Assembly (NCBI GenBank): GCA_902728285.1
Contig: CACVBU010000508.1
Location: 575,926 to 639,925 of the forward strand
Source of the DNA: Clytia hemisphaerica
Taxonomy: Eukaryota; Cnidaria; Hydrozoa; Leptothecata; Clytiidae
Direction: 5' to 3'
Length of the DNA stretch: 64,000 nt
Part shown: piece by piece, positions 47,101-54,112 of the stretch
How positions within the stretch are numbered: position 1 is the stretch's first letter
How the letters are laid out: each line of letters begins with the position of its first letter
Made by a program: the position numbers and the translations under genes
Notes under the pieces: model-generated
Database searches by the model: none
The model's input: the letters and a program-made list of their open reading frames with translations, nothing else
What the model was told of the DNA's origin: nothing

Positions 47101-49546
47101 TTCGGAATAAGAAGCGATCCCTAAAGCAGTATGTATGTCTAATTCAGTTGGGATACCCAGTGGAAAACCAATGGACGCATACTTGTGCAGCGTTTGTAGT
47201 TTGTTTTGAAGTGTCTGTAGAAAAAGAAACATAAACATCATCTGTTTAAGTTTTTTTTTGACAATTTGACAAAACCTACTAGTAAAAAGTAATGAGATTT
47301 ACTTCCGCTTTTTGTTTGATTCGAAGATCAGATACAGTGGACTCTCGCTAATTCGAGATTCTAATATTCGAATCTTTCTATAATTCGAACTACCCGTTTA
47401 TTTTTTGCTCTGAGCCTGGAGTTCCTTATTTTTACAGAGAATTTCAGTCTCAAAGTTCCTTATCGAGTTCCTTACAATATAGGAAATTTTGCCCCTTGAA
47501 AGATCAAAATTTGGTCAAATTAGTCCCAATAAGGTACATTATTTTCAAATCCACTTATTCTCAGCCTGAGCAGTTCCTTAACAATTCCTTATTTTTTGAA
47601 CCATTTTCAGCCTCGAGTTCTTTATAAACGTGTTCCTTATAAAAAAACGTGTAATTCTCAGTTCCCCGCTACGAGGAAACTGTTGTAAAATGTTTTCTAT
47701 GATTCGAGCAAATTGGACTTCCCGTTCGATTTTGAATCAGCGAGAGTTAACTGTTGAATCTCCACAAGAAAAAAAATACCCGAAACAACTTTTACGAAAT
47801 TAATGATTGCACGATTGATACAAACCTCGTAGTTGTTACCAAACCCAATAAATTTCGACATGTTTTGAATGAGTGCAAAAGCTAACGCGACACCAGGACT
47901 GTAAAAGTTAAATATAAACAATGAAATGAGGCAAATAGTTTTCGCTGGAAAAAGATTCCAAAATACTTTTAAAAAAAGATTGGTCCGTAGAAAATACCTT
48001 CGTCCGTCCCTTCGTGCACTTTAACTCTCCTATTACTGTATTATGAAATGGTTTGTGAATCAAAAAACTTGATTGTCTCTGATTCACTTTGATTTGCAAG
48101 GGACCAACAATGAAGGGACCAAGGATATTTTGGTCCCTTGCAGATTTTAATTATTTATTTAATTGTTAAATTGTTTATTAATTACCTATCAAAAGAAAGG
48201 TAATAACTTGACGGTTTTCCAATCATTTCGAAATGAACTGGGGATTAGAACTCGTAAAAATTTCTAATTGAAATAATTATGACGTGTTCGACGCGGAATG
48301 TTATTCTTAGTCTTCTGATGCAATCCTTAGCGTGCTAAAAATGAAAACTTTCTCACCTGTAAAGAAAATCACAGCGATCCTCATTTTTTTCGCCTTCCAA
48401 CAATGTTTTGTTTACTTTCTCCTCAGTATGAGGGATACAACAGAATATCAGTCCATTCTGCAATTATAAAAAAAACTATGATTAATTTTTGTAGTTATCT
48501 TTCAAACCATTAGTGGTGTGTATTTAGGGAGCGATTGCCGAGTGGTCGAAGGCACAAACCAGGGATTCGCGGTTATAATCATCTTTATTTAACGAAAATC
48601 CTGCCTGTGGACAGTTTTCTACGAATTTCTAAAAAAGTTTAATCGCGTGTCTAAAGGAGCGATGGCCAACTTATGAGCGACATCCGAACAGAGATACCCT
48701 CAAAGGCGTCAGTGCTACAAACTAGGGATTCGCAGTTAGAATCCTCGCTCCTTCCAAAGCTCTATTCAGTTAAATGATAGCCAAGCCAGCTAGCCGTGAA
48801 AACACTCGAAAGACTACGTGTAAATTAACTCCTAGATTAAATATCGACTCCATCCATTTACGGGTTAGAAACAAGAATAAAACCGCAACTAAAATCATAA
48901 GTTCTGATCTACCCCGAATGACACAAAAAAGAAAAACACGTGGGCACCTAATCTCATAACAGTTTATCTATTCTGCGCATACCATGCTCTGCTCTAAAAG
49001 GATATGGTGATTGTGAAGATTTGACCTGGCTGTTTAACCAAAAGATTCAAAACCGCGTTGCTTTTTTCTTGAAAACGAAAACGAAAGCGAAAGCAACTGT
49101 GTTCAAATGATTATGTTTATGATTGGCTTTTGATTTTGGTGCGATTGTTTTGCTTTAGCAAATTAGTATATCCAAATATGGATGAAAAAAGCTCAAAGCG
49201 GTGTTCTCTTACAGAGTCATGGCCTTTAGTATCAAAATCTACTCGGGGATAAGTTATACGTTTTTATAATGCATGCAAAAACTTTAACAGAGGCGGCACA
49301 AACATTTTTTCGTGAATGTAACAGCAGCTCGCATAACCTTACGCTTAATCAACGTCAAATTTAGTAGGTGCCAACCCTAACGAAGAAAAGAAAACAATTT
49401 AAGCTTTCTTTTTAATCTGATGTGAAATCTTCAATTACTGTAGTGCATACCTTTAGAAAAGCGACAACGGGGAATAATTTTCCATCCAATAATTTGTATA
49501 CAGGAGTAATCTGCTTTCTTGAGCACGAATCCAGGTCTGCCACAAA
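17122..49546 (-). CDS. AP5M1: AP-5 complex subunit mu-1 (AP5M1/MuD), 12 exons, N-terminus not found
   Basis: Medium subunit of the AP-5 adaptor, which acts on late endosomes/lysosomes with SPG11/SPG15. The exons in transcript order are 49546-49451, 48457-48357, 47898-47826, 47214-47077, 46664-46584, 46255-46199, 44751-44488, 44105-44005, 43455-43373, 42730-42610, 18401-18305 and 17201-17122 (TAA). They give about 429 residues; the human protein has 490. Diagnostic stretches are DSCSRKQ and FPVVAFLKNGLIFCCIP, then PSWRATTYKGK, GTVRCK, FYQMKGDQNRLTI, VQIPFFNRGPIVEFK, DFTYSGLKF and a terminal YKVWNSRGEITSTAYG. They occur in the same order as in vertebrate AP5M1, covering the end of the longin-like region and the mu-homology domain. 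Every intron has GT-AG ends and matching phase except for a frameshift inside exon 42730-42610. The intron 42609-18402 is about 24 kb and holds a giant transposon and an antisense gene. The first 60-70 residues should lie upstream, above 49.5 kb. Confidence 0.9.
17529..17946. mobile_element. Inverted-repeat element with ATCAACTCT and GGTCAGC ends
   Basis: The left end (ACTTATCAACTCT, then GGAGCGGTCAGC) and the right end (GCTGACCGTTCCGCTGAGAG, then TTGATAGG) are about 30-nt imperfect inverted repeats around 360 bp. The inside contains TTGAGGACGG-type phrases that recur at 52.48-52.59 kb, so the family has another remnant there. Confidence 0.6.
18481..18875. repeat. Dispersed repeat R, copy split by a hairpin element
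   Basis: CCGGTGGGGAAAGTA, CCATCCCCACTGGATTTT and GGAAAAAAGTTCCATCGG match the copy at 30.45-30.73 kb. The copy is interrupted at 18,650-18,782 by a palindromic insertion. It lies in the giant AP5M1 intron. Confidence 0.65.
18650..18782. mobile_element. Palindromic element inserted in repeat R
   Basis: The outer ends CATGACGTAATGTTTTCTAC and its near complement at 18,763-18,782 begin roughly 45-50-nt arms ending at TTTGCCACTACT. The centre is about 30 nt. Nothing coding is present. Confidence 0.75.
19683..20939 (+). CDS. Uncharacterised intronless ORF nested antisense in an AP5M1 intron
   Basis: The frame is open from just after a TGA at 19680-19682 to a TGA at 20937-20939, about 418 codons. 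I see no ATG in the first part of this frame, so the 5' end is either joined by splicing or lost. An ATG at 19661 starts a different, short frame. The protein is acidic to neutral and rich in aromatic residues. It has repeated short strands ending in aspartate or aromatic residues (FLYLVDCND, FLDFTSKKVFIID, FLVVWLQNFEVELFD, YFIVVYDLD, EVATCNFGG), a pattern like the blades of a beta-propeller, but no WD or Kelch signature is clear. I do not recognise the family. The even codon use and the long frame argue that it is or was a real gene. It could be a retrocopy, since it has no intron and sits inside another gene's intron. A-rich AATAAA-like sequences follow at 21.35-21.6 kb. Confidence 0.6.
   Translation, partial: EAKIESCSENEETWGKQSIWPWEKKKLAEQLEQQHQGFDDSGEFYTSFCSNHLFPNEIAVFTFNKETQKLQGDIIQLKTKGIVSYDPATTRWFDMTFQGPLKNDDDDETMVDVLKVQSQTSRERFGTSIKIDPSDADIGESIYIPIDYKWEYIGSAIHNTEKNGQFFSILMQSKDGRHFLYLVDCNDFNDDKIISHRHTIPISDLLLYDRDKFFTLNRKWFLDFTSKKVFIIDSEKRVNTTRKAGVSAEENYVNSGRMTGFDFNGNKIFAFPIVKQEKDYPHYWHIVTQYCASKFLVVWLQNFEVELFDATANGMIRLKKFPIACPIECSQYDNAFRMIKSSRKHYLSRKYYDDEKNSYFIVVYDLDAEKTILSYEHSELIQFIYAYDINVETKEVATCNFGGISKATLKVSKMLKND
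20940..22517. other. Intron sequence between the nested ORF and a MITE cluster
   Basis: AT-rich, with A-rich purine runs at 21.2-21.3 kb and AATAAA-type hexamers near 21.35 and 21.58 kb that could serve the nested + gene. The 69-codon frame at 22181-22390 is hydrophobic but has no splice or family support. Confidence 0.35.
22518..22772. mobile_element. MITE with ACAGTGTC ends and 50-nt inverted repeats
   Basis: The left arm carries CGCGAAAAAAGCGGATAAAT then ATTGTAAAGTAAAATCCTC. The right arm carries GAGGATTTTACAATATA then GTCCGCTTTTTTGGGACA. The arms are about 50 nt each. The ends resemble Tc1/mariner-type termini, but a clean TA duplication could not be confirmed. Confidence 0.65.
22801..22965. 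mobile_element. Palindromic MITE with TAGACGATATCGGCT ends
   Basis: Arms of about 70 nt: AAAACTCAGATTTGACC, CCCACAATGCTTTGCGCG and their complements flank a centre of about 20 nt. It lies only 65 nt outside the left end of the giant foldback element. Confidence 0.75.
23022..23030. repeat. Left 9-bp target duplication of the giant element
   Basis: TATTTGTTT lies directly before the left terminus and is repeated exactly at 41916-41924 directly after the right terminus. Confidence 0.85.
23163..28950 (+). repeat. Left arm: tandem array of 156+175-bp dimers
   Basis: About 35 monomers. In the middle of the array two monomer types alternate strictly: GACTTC starts at 24338, 24494 and 24669 give lengths of 156 and 175, a dimer of 331 bp. 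One type has TCACATATCTGGG and CAAGAGTTCAATTATTTTAG. The other has TCGCATGCTAAGGAAC and GGGAGTTATTTCAG. Each monomer holds GTCACGTGAC, then TAT, then GGGAAATTCCCC. The first monomers carry ATTCGGGATTCAAAT instead and grade into the terminal repeat. All frames across the array are artefacts. Confidence 0.95.
28951..30008. other. Central spacer of the giant element, left part
   Basis: Single-copy-looking AT-rich sequence. Contains palindrome-like AACGTTGTTATAACGT near 29,176 and a 69-codon frame at 29430-29639 without family support. I see no transposase motif. Confidence 0.4.
30009..31881. mobile_element. Nested element X1, 1.9 kb, GGGGCGTACGGG ends
   Basis: The left end GGGGGGCGTACGGG (30009-30022) and the right end CCCGTACGCCCC (31870-31881) are inverted. 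Just inside each end are clustered ATACCGAT units: about 5 on the left over 100 bp and about 10 on the right over 170 bp. A 22-bp perfect direct repeat flanks the element (29985-30006 and 31884-31905). The interior includes repeat R at 30.44-30.73 kb and several GCGAGCGAAGCGAGC motifs. No transposase is seen. Confidence 0.75.
30440..30728. repeat. Dispersed repeat R, most complete copy
   Basis: Spaced blocks of the form CCCCGGTGGAAAAAT, CATCCCCACTGGAATTTT and CATCCCCACTGAGGGAAAAA end at GGGGCACTGAGACAGGGGTG. Related copies lie at 4.6, 18.5 and 44.3 kb. The 95-aa minus-strand frame is a by-product. Confidence 0.6.
31882..32640. other. Central spacer of the giant element, right part
   Basis: AT-rich, with a T-rich tract at about 32,600-32,630 just before the right arm. 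No reading frame over 60 codons and no recognisable motif. Confidence 0.4.
32641..35308 (-). repeat. Right arm, proximal part of the inverted tandem array
   Basis: Same monomers as the left arm in reverse orientation, about 16 copies. They read GGGGAATTTCCC, then ATA, then GTCACGTGAC on the plus strand. A block of variants (CTTGACATGTGAACTTGCAT with CCCGAATAGGGG) appears twice, near 32.87 and 33.74 kb. This shows duplication in multi-monomer blocks. Confidence 0.93.
35300..35308. repeat. Left target duplication of the nested 3.9-kb foldback
   Basis: AACTTGCAT precedes the element and is repeated at 39223-39231 after it. The uninterrupted paralogous site at 41,089-41,097 has a single copy. 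Confidence 0.9.
35320..35640 (+). repeat. Left subterminal minisatellite of the nested foldback
   Basis: About six copies of a unit of roughly 57 bp (GGGAACCTAAATGAACACCG, then GAAAAGTGGGATGGGGGAAC, CTAAGT), nearly identical to one another. Confidence 0.9.
36320..37690. mobile_element. Nested element X2, 1.4 kb, GGGGGGCGTACG ends
   Basis: GGGGGGCGTACGGGG at the left and CGTACGCCCCCC at the right are inverted and match the termini of X1. The subterminal repeats are related but different: TTCCGATA and TACCGAAA-like units in place of ATACCGAT. CTTGATG occurs on both sides (36313-36319 and 37691-37697), a possible 7-bp target duplication. One GCGAGCGAAGCGAGC motif and CCCTGACTTTTCC-type repeats lie inside. 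No transposase was found. Confidence 0.72.
36900..37042. repeat. CCCTGACTTTT repeat with hAT-like end
   Basis: Several TCCCTGACTTTT units end at CCGCTGGGAACCCTG, whose complement CAGGGTTCCCAGCGG looks like a hAT-type terminus. It lies inside X2. The other end is not clear. Confidence 0.45.
38050..38872 (+). pseudogene. 3' fragment of a jockey/CR1-type non-LTR retrotransposon
   Basis: One frame (38105 to about 38330) reads KKDLGVIIDSDLTFEAHI, then KIKKANSIVGLI and MFRTLFIAFVRPHLE, the carboxy end of a non-LTR reverse transcriptase. The next frame (about 38325-38669) continues with YAHVVWSPRLIKHINAIEGV, QRRATRLV, and LINLPSLKTRRQVGDMVEV. The two are joined only by a frameshift near 38.33 kb. 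The upstream catalytic region is absent, so this is a 5'-truncated, dead copy. An A-rich tail of AAAAAATAAAAAAT type at 38829-38872 marks its 3' end and touches the right minisatellite of the host element. The reading stops at a TGA ending at 38669; similar charged sequence continues to about 38774. Confidence 0.85.
38873..39202 (-). repeat. Right subterminal minisatellite of the nested foldback
   Basis: Reverse-orientation copies of the 35.3-kb unit (AGGTTCCCACTTAGGT, CATCCCACTTTTCCGG). Unlike the left copy they carry many single-base differences and length changes in homopolymers. Confidence 0.85.
39223..41800 (-). repeat. Right arm, distal part of the inverted tandem array
   Basis: About 16 reverse-orientation monomers up to the right terminal repeat. 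The interval just after the insertion (39.22-39.6 kb) is repeated near-identically from 41,089, a shift of 1866 bp. 40.0-41.09 kb repeats 34.2-35.3 kb, down to private variants such as CATGCCAACTTGCAT and CTCTTTAAAAGGGG. Confidence 0.92.
41916..41924. repeat. Right 9-bp target duplication of the giant element
   Basis: TATTTGTTT is identical to 23022-23030 and directly abuts the right terminus CCAGCGAATCTACC. Confidence 0.85.
41925..42609. other. AP5M1 intron beyond the giant element
   Basis: AT-rich intron sequence, no exon. The stretch at 42.24-42.55 kb contains AAGAACA and TTCTTATAAAAA phrases that recur at 52.7-52.95 and 55.0-55.25 kb, probably a dispersed repeat. Confidence 0.35.
43609..43882. 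mobile_element. Inverted-end element with CCCCCGGACA blocks, copy 2
   Basis: Ends GGGCTCTTCCAGGAAAA and TTTTCTGGAAGAGCC are inverted. Internal ACCCCCGGACA blocks match the copy at 10,295-10,521. It sits in the AP5M1 intron between exons 43455 and 44005. Confidence 0.7.
45413..45723. mobile_element. Inverted-end element family F, copy 1 (311 bp)
   Basis: Ends TAACCTGATAACAGCTGTTC and CAATCTGATCTCAGGTTA are inverted and approximately complementary. The interior (AAGAATCTTGTTGTG, CTTACGATTTCGAGA, TTTAGAGCTTCAGC) recurs reversed at 57.67-58.27 kb and in part at 56.24-57.04 kb. It lies in an AP5M1 intron. Confidence 0.7.
46749..46943. mobile_element. MITE with 35-nt inverted ends in an AP5M1 intron
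   Basis: Left AGACCTTTTCATAAATTACG and right GAAGTAATTTTTGAAAAGGG belong to 35-nt arms that match at most positions. It lies between AP5M1 exons 46664 and 47077. Confidence 0.65.
47335..47753. mobile_element. Pogo/Tigger-like MITE, about 420 bp
   Basis: The left end CAGTGGACTCTCGCTAATTC and the right end CGAGAGTTAACTG (complement CAGTTAACTCTCG) match the ends known for pogo/Tigger-type elements. The left flank is TA. It sits in the AP5M1 intron between exons 47214 and 47826 and contains no transposase. Confidence 0.65.
48530..48760 (+). repeat. tRNA-derived (SINE-like) sequence, two degenerate heads
   Basis: GATTGCCGAGTGGTCGAAGG followed by GGTTATAATC, then a second copy (AGGCGTCAGTGCTACAAACT, then CAGTTAGAATCC), resemble degenerate A and B boxes of a serine/leucine-type tRNA. 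The arms do not fold into a valid tRNA, so a SINE or pseudo-tRNA is more likely. Confidence 0.45.
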
Positions 49547-50237
49547 CTGAAATGAAAAGAAGAAAAAGAAATTTAGAAAATCTAACTCATTGTTTTTATT
49601 TCGAATTGTCCACATCAAAGATGTATATAATTTTAGGGGCTATATCATCGTTTATAGCTATATTACAGTAATATTTTAAGATAATTTTGCGCGATGCCAT
49701 TTTTTGTACATAGGCAAAGGATCTCGAAGGTCTGAAGAGGTATCGTCAATCGGAAGTATCTTAAACTTAGAAATCCTGGTTTTCGACAGTCGGAGGTACT
49801 TTTCTTTGGCAGTCGGAAAAGTATCAATCAAAACGAGTCTTCGCGGAATCAGCAGAATGCCATGACAAGCACGAGAAAAGACTTTGAAATCAAGACATTT
49901 CTGTTTAGTACATTAGTGTCTTGATTATATTCTTCTATTTCAATGTGGTCGGATTGCAGAAGGTACTTTAGTCAACAATCTTCTCGAGCATCACTTAGTT
50001 ACGTTAATAAAATTTTTTCCTGTGAACACCTTCGAAAACCATATTTTATAAGCCTCGTTCTGATAAGTCACGTGATTTTTTGCTCATGACGTCAATTTAT
50101 TTTTAATAATTATTTGACGTCACTAATTTTGAATTCAGATATAGTCCGAATCATCAAAGAAGCAGTAACGTTCTGGATTTTTTTGACTGGAATATTGTGG
50201 AGAATATTGTTATTAATCATTTATTTATTAAAATTTC

Positions 50238-50621
50238 ATGATGTGGTGGCGCGCCAACGTTTTGTTCAAAGAGGATTTGGCGAAAAGCAGCAACACACGC
50301 CTCCCAAAGAAATTTGACGCCACTAGCAAGACGGGCACCGATCAAAGCGCATCGTCTAATACTGACGTACCGCAACGAAGTATTTACCGAACACACATGG
50401 ATGAGTTCTTTTCCGTCCCTGATTCACACCTCGGCTCATCTACGGGGATACTCCACGTTGGAAAGATAACACAAGGTGAAATCAACAAGGCATTGGAATG
50501 CCAGTTAAGAGTACTTCAGTATCATCAAGAAGCACATAAAAAACTAATCGAAAAAATGTTAACTCAAAAAAACATTGCGGAAACAATCGATGAAATAGAT
50601 TCTGAAGAATCTAGCAGCCAG
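50238..50621 (+). CDS. Probable coding exon of an unrecognised protein
   Basis: An open frame of 128 codons begins with ATG ATG and ends in phase 0 at a donor site (CAG followed by GTAATT). It is polar and charged, rich in Ser, Thr, Gln and Glu. It includes VPQRSIYRTHMDEFFSVPD and a helical stretch, GEINKALECQLRVLQYHQEA. An overlapping frame upstream (to a stop at 50317) follows an acceptor at 50137-50138. It encodes a strongly hydrophobic segment (FWIFLTGILWRILLLIIYLL) and then a basic RQRFVQRGFGEK stretch. The two frames read as if they were one membrane protein split by an indel near 50.27-50.31 kb. No downstream exon was identified. The family is unknown and the orientation is opposite to AP5M1. 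Confidence 0.45.
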
Positions 50622-51004
50622 GTAATTCTATTGTTTAGAATCTTGAAATTGATTTATTATCTAAACACAAGGTCGTGGGTTTATCTTAAACTAGGTCTTG
50701 CAAAGAAGAGAATTATAATATTTTCACTGTAATATGCTATGAAAGCAATGCTTTACGGTGTAGGAATTCCGATTTCGATTACTACTGCGGTACTACGGTT
50801 CAACTACTCCCAGAGTCAAGCTATCTTATTAGGTAAATTTTGTAGGATATCTCTAGTAATGTTAGTAATCGTATGACTCTAGGGATATCTGTCTCGTGTT
50901 ACTTACTTTACTACCTTCATGCGAAAGTAAAAGTTAAATGAGGTCAATTTAGGAAGAATAGCCGGAAGTTTGTTTTGATATTTAAAAAAAAATTGAAATA
51001 GAGA

Positions 51005-51192
51005 CAGGGTGGCCACTCAAAAAAACAAGTAAAATTCCAGGACTTTTCAAGGACTTTTCCAGGATGTTTTTAAACTTTTCTAGGACTTTTTATCCTAAAA
51101 GAAAAGCATTTTCTCTCGGAACTGAGCTATGTATGTGAAAAATATTAACGTAAAAATGAGGTGCAAAGCTTTTTCTAACTTGCTCCAAAGCA
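51005..51192. mobile_element. hAT-like terminal fragment, twin of 57,474
   Basis: Begins CAGGGTGGCCACTC, a hAT-type terminus, followed by CCAGGACTTTT units. About 185 bp is nearly identical to 57,474-57,659, and a related opposite end (CCAGGACTAGTGGCTCTG) lies near 60,052-60,070. Confidence 0.6.
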
Positions 51193-51249
51193 AAAGTGCT
51201 CTCTCTTTACTTTCCTTCCGAACTACTGTAAGCCAATTCTTCATTTCCC

Positions 51250-51480
51250 CTTAAAAATACAAACAACCTCCGAGGTAAATTTCCTACAAAAATACAAAAA
51301 ACTTCCCAGGTAATTTTCCTTCAAAAATACAAAGAACACCCCGGGTAATTTTCTTTCAAAAATAAAAAGAACATCCCGGGTAGTTTTTCCTTCAAAAATA
51401 CAAAGAACTCCCCAGGTAATTTTCCTTCACAAGTACAAAGAGTTCCCCCATGTAATTTACTTTCAAAAATACAACGATGA
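51250..51480. repeat. Minisatellite, unit about 37 bp
   Basis: About six imperfect units of TTTTCCTTCAAAAATACAAA plus GAACTCCCCAGGTAA. The 61-aa minus-strand frame with KENYPG/KEKLPG repeats is only this array. Confidence 0.8.
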
Positions 51481-51677
51481 ACAACACTTCTTTTTTGATT
51501 ATACAAAGAAGGTTTTAATGCTTTTTAGAAACTGCCCCTCGTTTTCCTTTGAGAATACAAAAAAACATAATTTTACGCTCTACTTTATTTTCCTTAGAGA
51601 ATACACATATTACTATCTAGTTACTTTATTTGTAATCAATAATAGATTGACATTAGAATAATTGTAAAATATCTATA

Positions 51678-51928
51678 CAGGGTGTCCCTAATTAAAGTAT
51701 CGAGTCGAAACACAACTATGAGTAGAAAGTTTTATGTGCGTGTTCACAAAATTGTATTTTAAGCTCTCCCTCTTTTTTCTTTGTCATTACGATTAATTTA
51801 TACGCTGTAACTACCTTTTGTAATAAGCCTGTGTGATGGAGAACGTTCTTATATTTTAGCGATAACACACACAAACTTTTCTACTCAATCGCATGTTCAA
51901 ACTCGATACTTTAATTAGGGACACCTTG
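51678..51928. mobile_element. Mariner-type MITE, 251 bp, TA target duplications
   Basis: CAGGGTGTCCCTAATTAAAG at the left and CTTTAATTAGGGACACCTTG at the right are inverted, extending to AGTATCGAGT. TA flanks both ends (51676-51677 and 51929-51930). It abuts the second exon of the small secreted-protein gene and could supply its stop codon. An isolated related end lies at 9.23 kb. Confidence 0.85.
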
Positions 51929-53087
51929 TACATACCTTCCGACTTATGAGATTTAGATTTTCCTTTGGAGCCGTGTGACTTTTTGGATCCAGTTTTATGC
52001 CTTGCTCTTACGTGTTTACTCTTCTTAAAATTGGTCGGTTCAAATTTTTCAACATTTCCAATTTTATGAATTTCTTTAATGTCTTTTAAATTTACATTAC
52101 TATTGTCTTTGACTAATTTTTTATTCAATATTGCACTCAAACCATGCGGTGATTTATTTTCAGTTCTCTTCTCAGAGACTATATGAGTTGTATGAATGTC
52201 ATGGGTTGTATGTACAGTGTTTTGGTTATATCGTTGCGTTGAAATACTAGCTAGTCCAGAACCTAAGAAAACAAATGAAAGATATGAACAGTCAACAACC
52301 TTTGTATAATTCGTCAACAGAGATATGACCACTGACCTTTATATACCCTGGACCAAGTTTCTCAATCCCGGTCAAGCAAAATCTTTGATTGGAGCTTGGT
52401 CCAGGAATATATGAAGGTCAGTGGATATGACACCCTTGGGAATATATTAGCGAGTTTATGTATCTGTGTTTTTCTGTGACGGAAACAGTTAGCTTCTGAG
52501 GTTACCGCACTCGATTTTGAAGGCCAAAATTGCAGGTTATTTCAAATCTTTTCAGTTACTCTTCCGTCCTCAAAAGTGCAAATACATAAACTCAGTATTG
52601 AGTAAAATAGAATCAGCAAGCAAAGAAGGTGAATGATGCATCCCAAAAATAGATTTTGTTACGCAAATCTAGACTTTTAGTGAAAAGTGATGCGCTTTGG
52701 GCTCTTGTACACCTTTTTTTAATAAGAACAAACTACATAAGAACATAAGGCTTTGATGGCCAAAATGCTAAGAACAAGTTAAAGAACATCTTGGGGCTTT
52801 GCAGACTCTAAAACACCCGGTTTCTTAGGAAAATGGAAAAAAATGCTCAAAAAATGGTGAGAATAAGAACATTTTTAGGCTTAAATTTCAAAAAGTTAAG
52901 AACACCGGAAGGCTTCAAAAATTTTGGATGTTCTTATAAAAAAAACGTGTACATTTTTCTACGAATAAAATTTATGCAAGATAAGTTGGTGTAAAAGAAG
53001 TTCGTGGTAGTACAAACCTTTGTGCTCTTTGGATGACGTCAGTTTGTGTGACGATAGTAATATGAGTAGGAGAAGAAGTTTATGCAT
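51856..53087 (-). CDS. Small secreted basic protein, two exons (Lys/Ser/His-rich)
   Basis: Exon 1 (53087-53018) encodes a clear signal peptide, MHKLLLLLILLSSHKLTSS. It ends in phase 1 at a GTTTGT donor. Exon 2 starts at 52262 after a TTTCTTAG acceptor and restores the frame. It encodes about 108 residues with His/Thr-rich HTTHDIHTTH and then a very basic tail (KKSKHVRARHKTGSKKSHG and SKGKSKSHKS). Either the exon stops at the GTATGT donor next to 51936, or the frame reads on to a stop at 51856-51858. That stop lies inside a mariner-type inverted-repeat element, so the transposon would supply the C-terminus. It resembles low-complexity secreted or matrix proteins, but I recognise no family. Upstream in-frame ATGs exist, but only the one at 53087 starts at the hydrophobic core. 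The gene lies upstream of, or within a 5' intron of, AP5M1 on the same strand. Confidence 0.55.
52321..52432. mobile_element. Palindromic element in the intron of the secreted-protein gene
   Basis: Arms of about 39 nt: ACCACTGACCTTTATATA and CTGGACCAAGTTT pair with AGCTTGGTCCAGGAATATAT and GAAGGTCAGTGG. The centre is about 33 nt. Confidence 0.7.
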
Positions 53088-53282
53088 CGTGTCTAAAAAG
53101 ATAGTGAATGGCATTATGTCTTTCGGAAGATTTGGGAATTTTGCTGAATTTTGCCTTATGCCTTGAAAATATTGAAAACTATCCAAAAGTGCTTCAACCG
53201 ATTCATGATATTCACGATGTAGTGTTTTCTACGCCGATTTTTGCCAGTAGTCAATTGGTAGATTATGAGAAGAATATTTCTA

Positions 53283-53354
53283 CAATAGAATCCCGGTTAT
53301 TCGAAGTAAATTGTTATCCCCCTTGGAGCTTCGAATAACCGGGAGTTTACACTG
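53283..53354. mobile_element. Mini pogo-like palindrome, 72 bp
   Basis: ATCCCGGTTATTCGAA and TTCGAATAACCGGGA are perfectly inverted, flanked by TA on both sides. This is probably an extreme deletion derivative of a TA-inserting element. Confidence 0.65.
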
Positions 53355-53975
53355 TACTTTAAATTTGCCGCACTGGGCCAAAACGAGGTGTTTCCGGGTA
53401 GTATATTACGTCACGAAGATCATGAATTGAAAAAGAGCAATACTGTATATCCCATTGTATTTTTCTGTATTTCTCTTATCAGAAAATCCTTTGTTTAATG
53501 GTTTTGTTTTTAGATAAGAGTGATATCGTTTGCTTACTCATCAATTTTAATCCAAAAGCTTTTTAATATTGAATTGACACAGATGTGGAGCAAGATTGGT
53601 CAGAAAGATGAAAAGAAAAACATGTTTTGCTTATATCAGCATAATACAGTATAACAATAGGCAGACATTGTCCTGATATGAAATATGTGTCTGATATGTA
53701 ACGGGAACAGTTATGTAAACATAAAACCTTTAAGCTCGAGCTATAATATAACAAAGTATGTTTGAAAACGTAAAAAAGAAATAAGACGTACAATTTTATG
53801 GTGGTATTCACCAAGGCATATTCCTCGCTAAACTTCGTTCATGAGTTTGTCAATCCCTTCTCCGTGCTCCAAATATTTTTATTCTTTGTTAAAGTCCTAA
53901 AAATAATCAAGATTGAGCTATGTTCCCTTTTTGGCTAGCAGAAATGTTTTGTACCTGTGTACATAGTAGTTATGT

Positions 53976-54106
53976 ACAGGCCCGGCGGAACCACTGTAAA
54001 AAGTGGGGAGGCTGAAGACTCAAAATGAGATAAAACTCGCTGGGAATTTGAGAAAAAATTTCATCAAAGTTGGGAGGCTGAAGTCTCCCCGCTTCCGCCG
54101 GGCCTG
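53976..54106. mobile_element. MITE family G, copy 1 (CAGGCCCGGCGGAA ends)
   Basis: CAGGCCCGGCGGAA and TTCCGCCGGGCCTG form perfect 14-nt inverted ends. GGGAGGCTGAAG repeats inside. A related copy in opposite orientation lies at 55,267-55,410. Confidence 0.8.
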
Positions 54107-54112
54107 ATGTAG

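Noticed and set aside
48774-48959. 61-codon basic frame
   Set aside because: Directly follows tRNA-derived repeat sequence and has no independent support.
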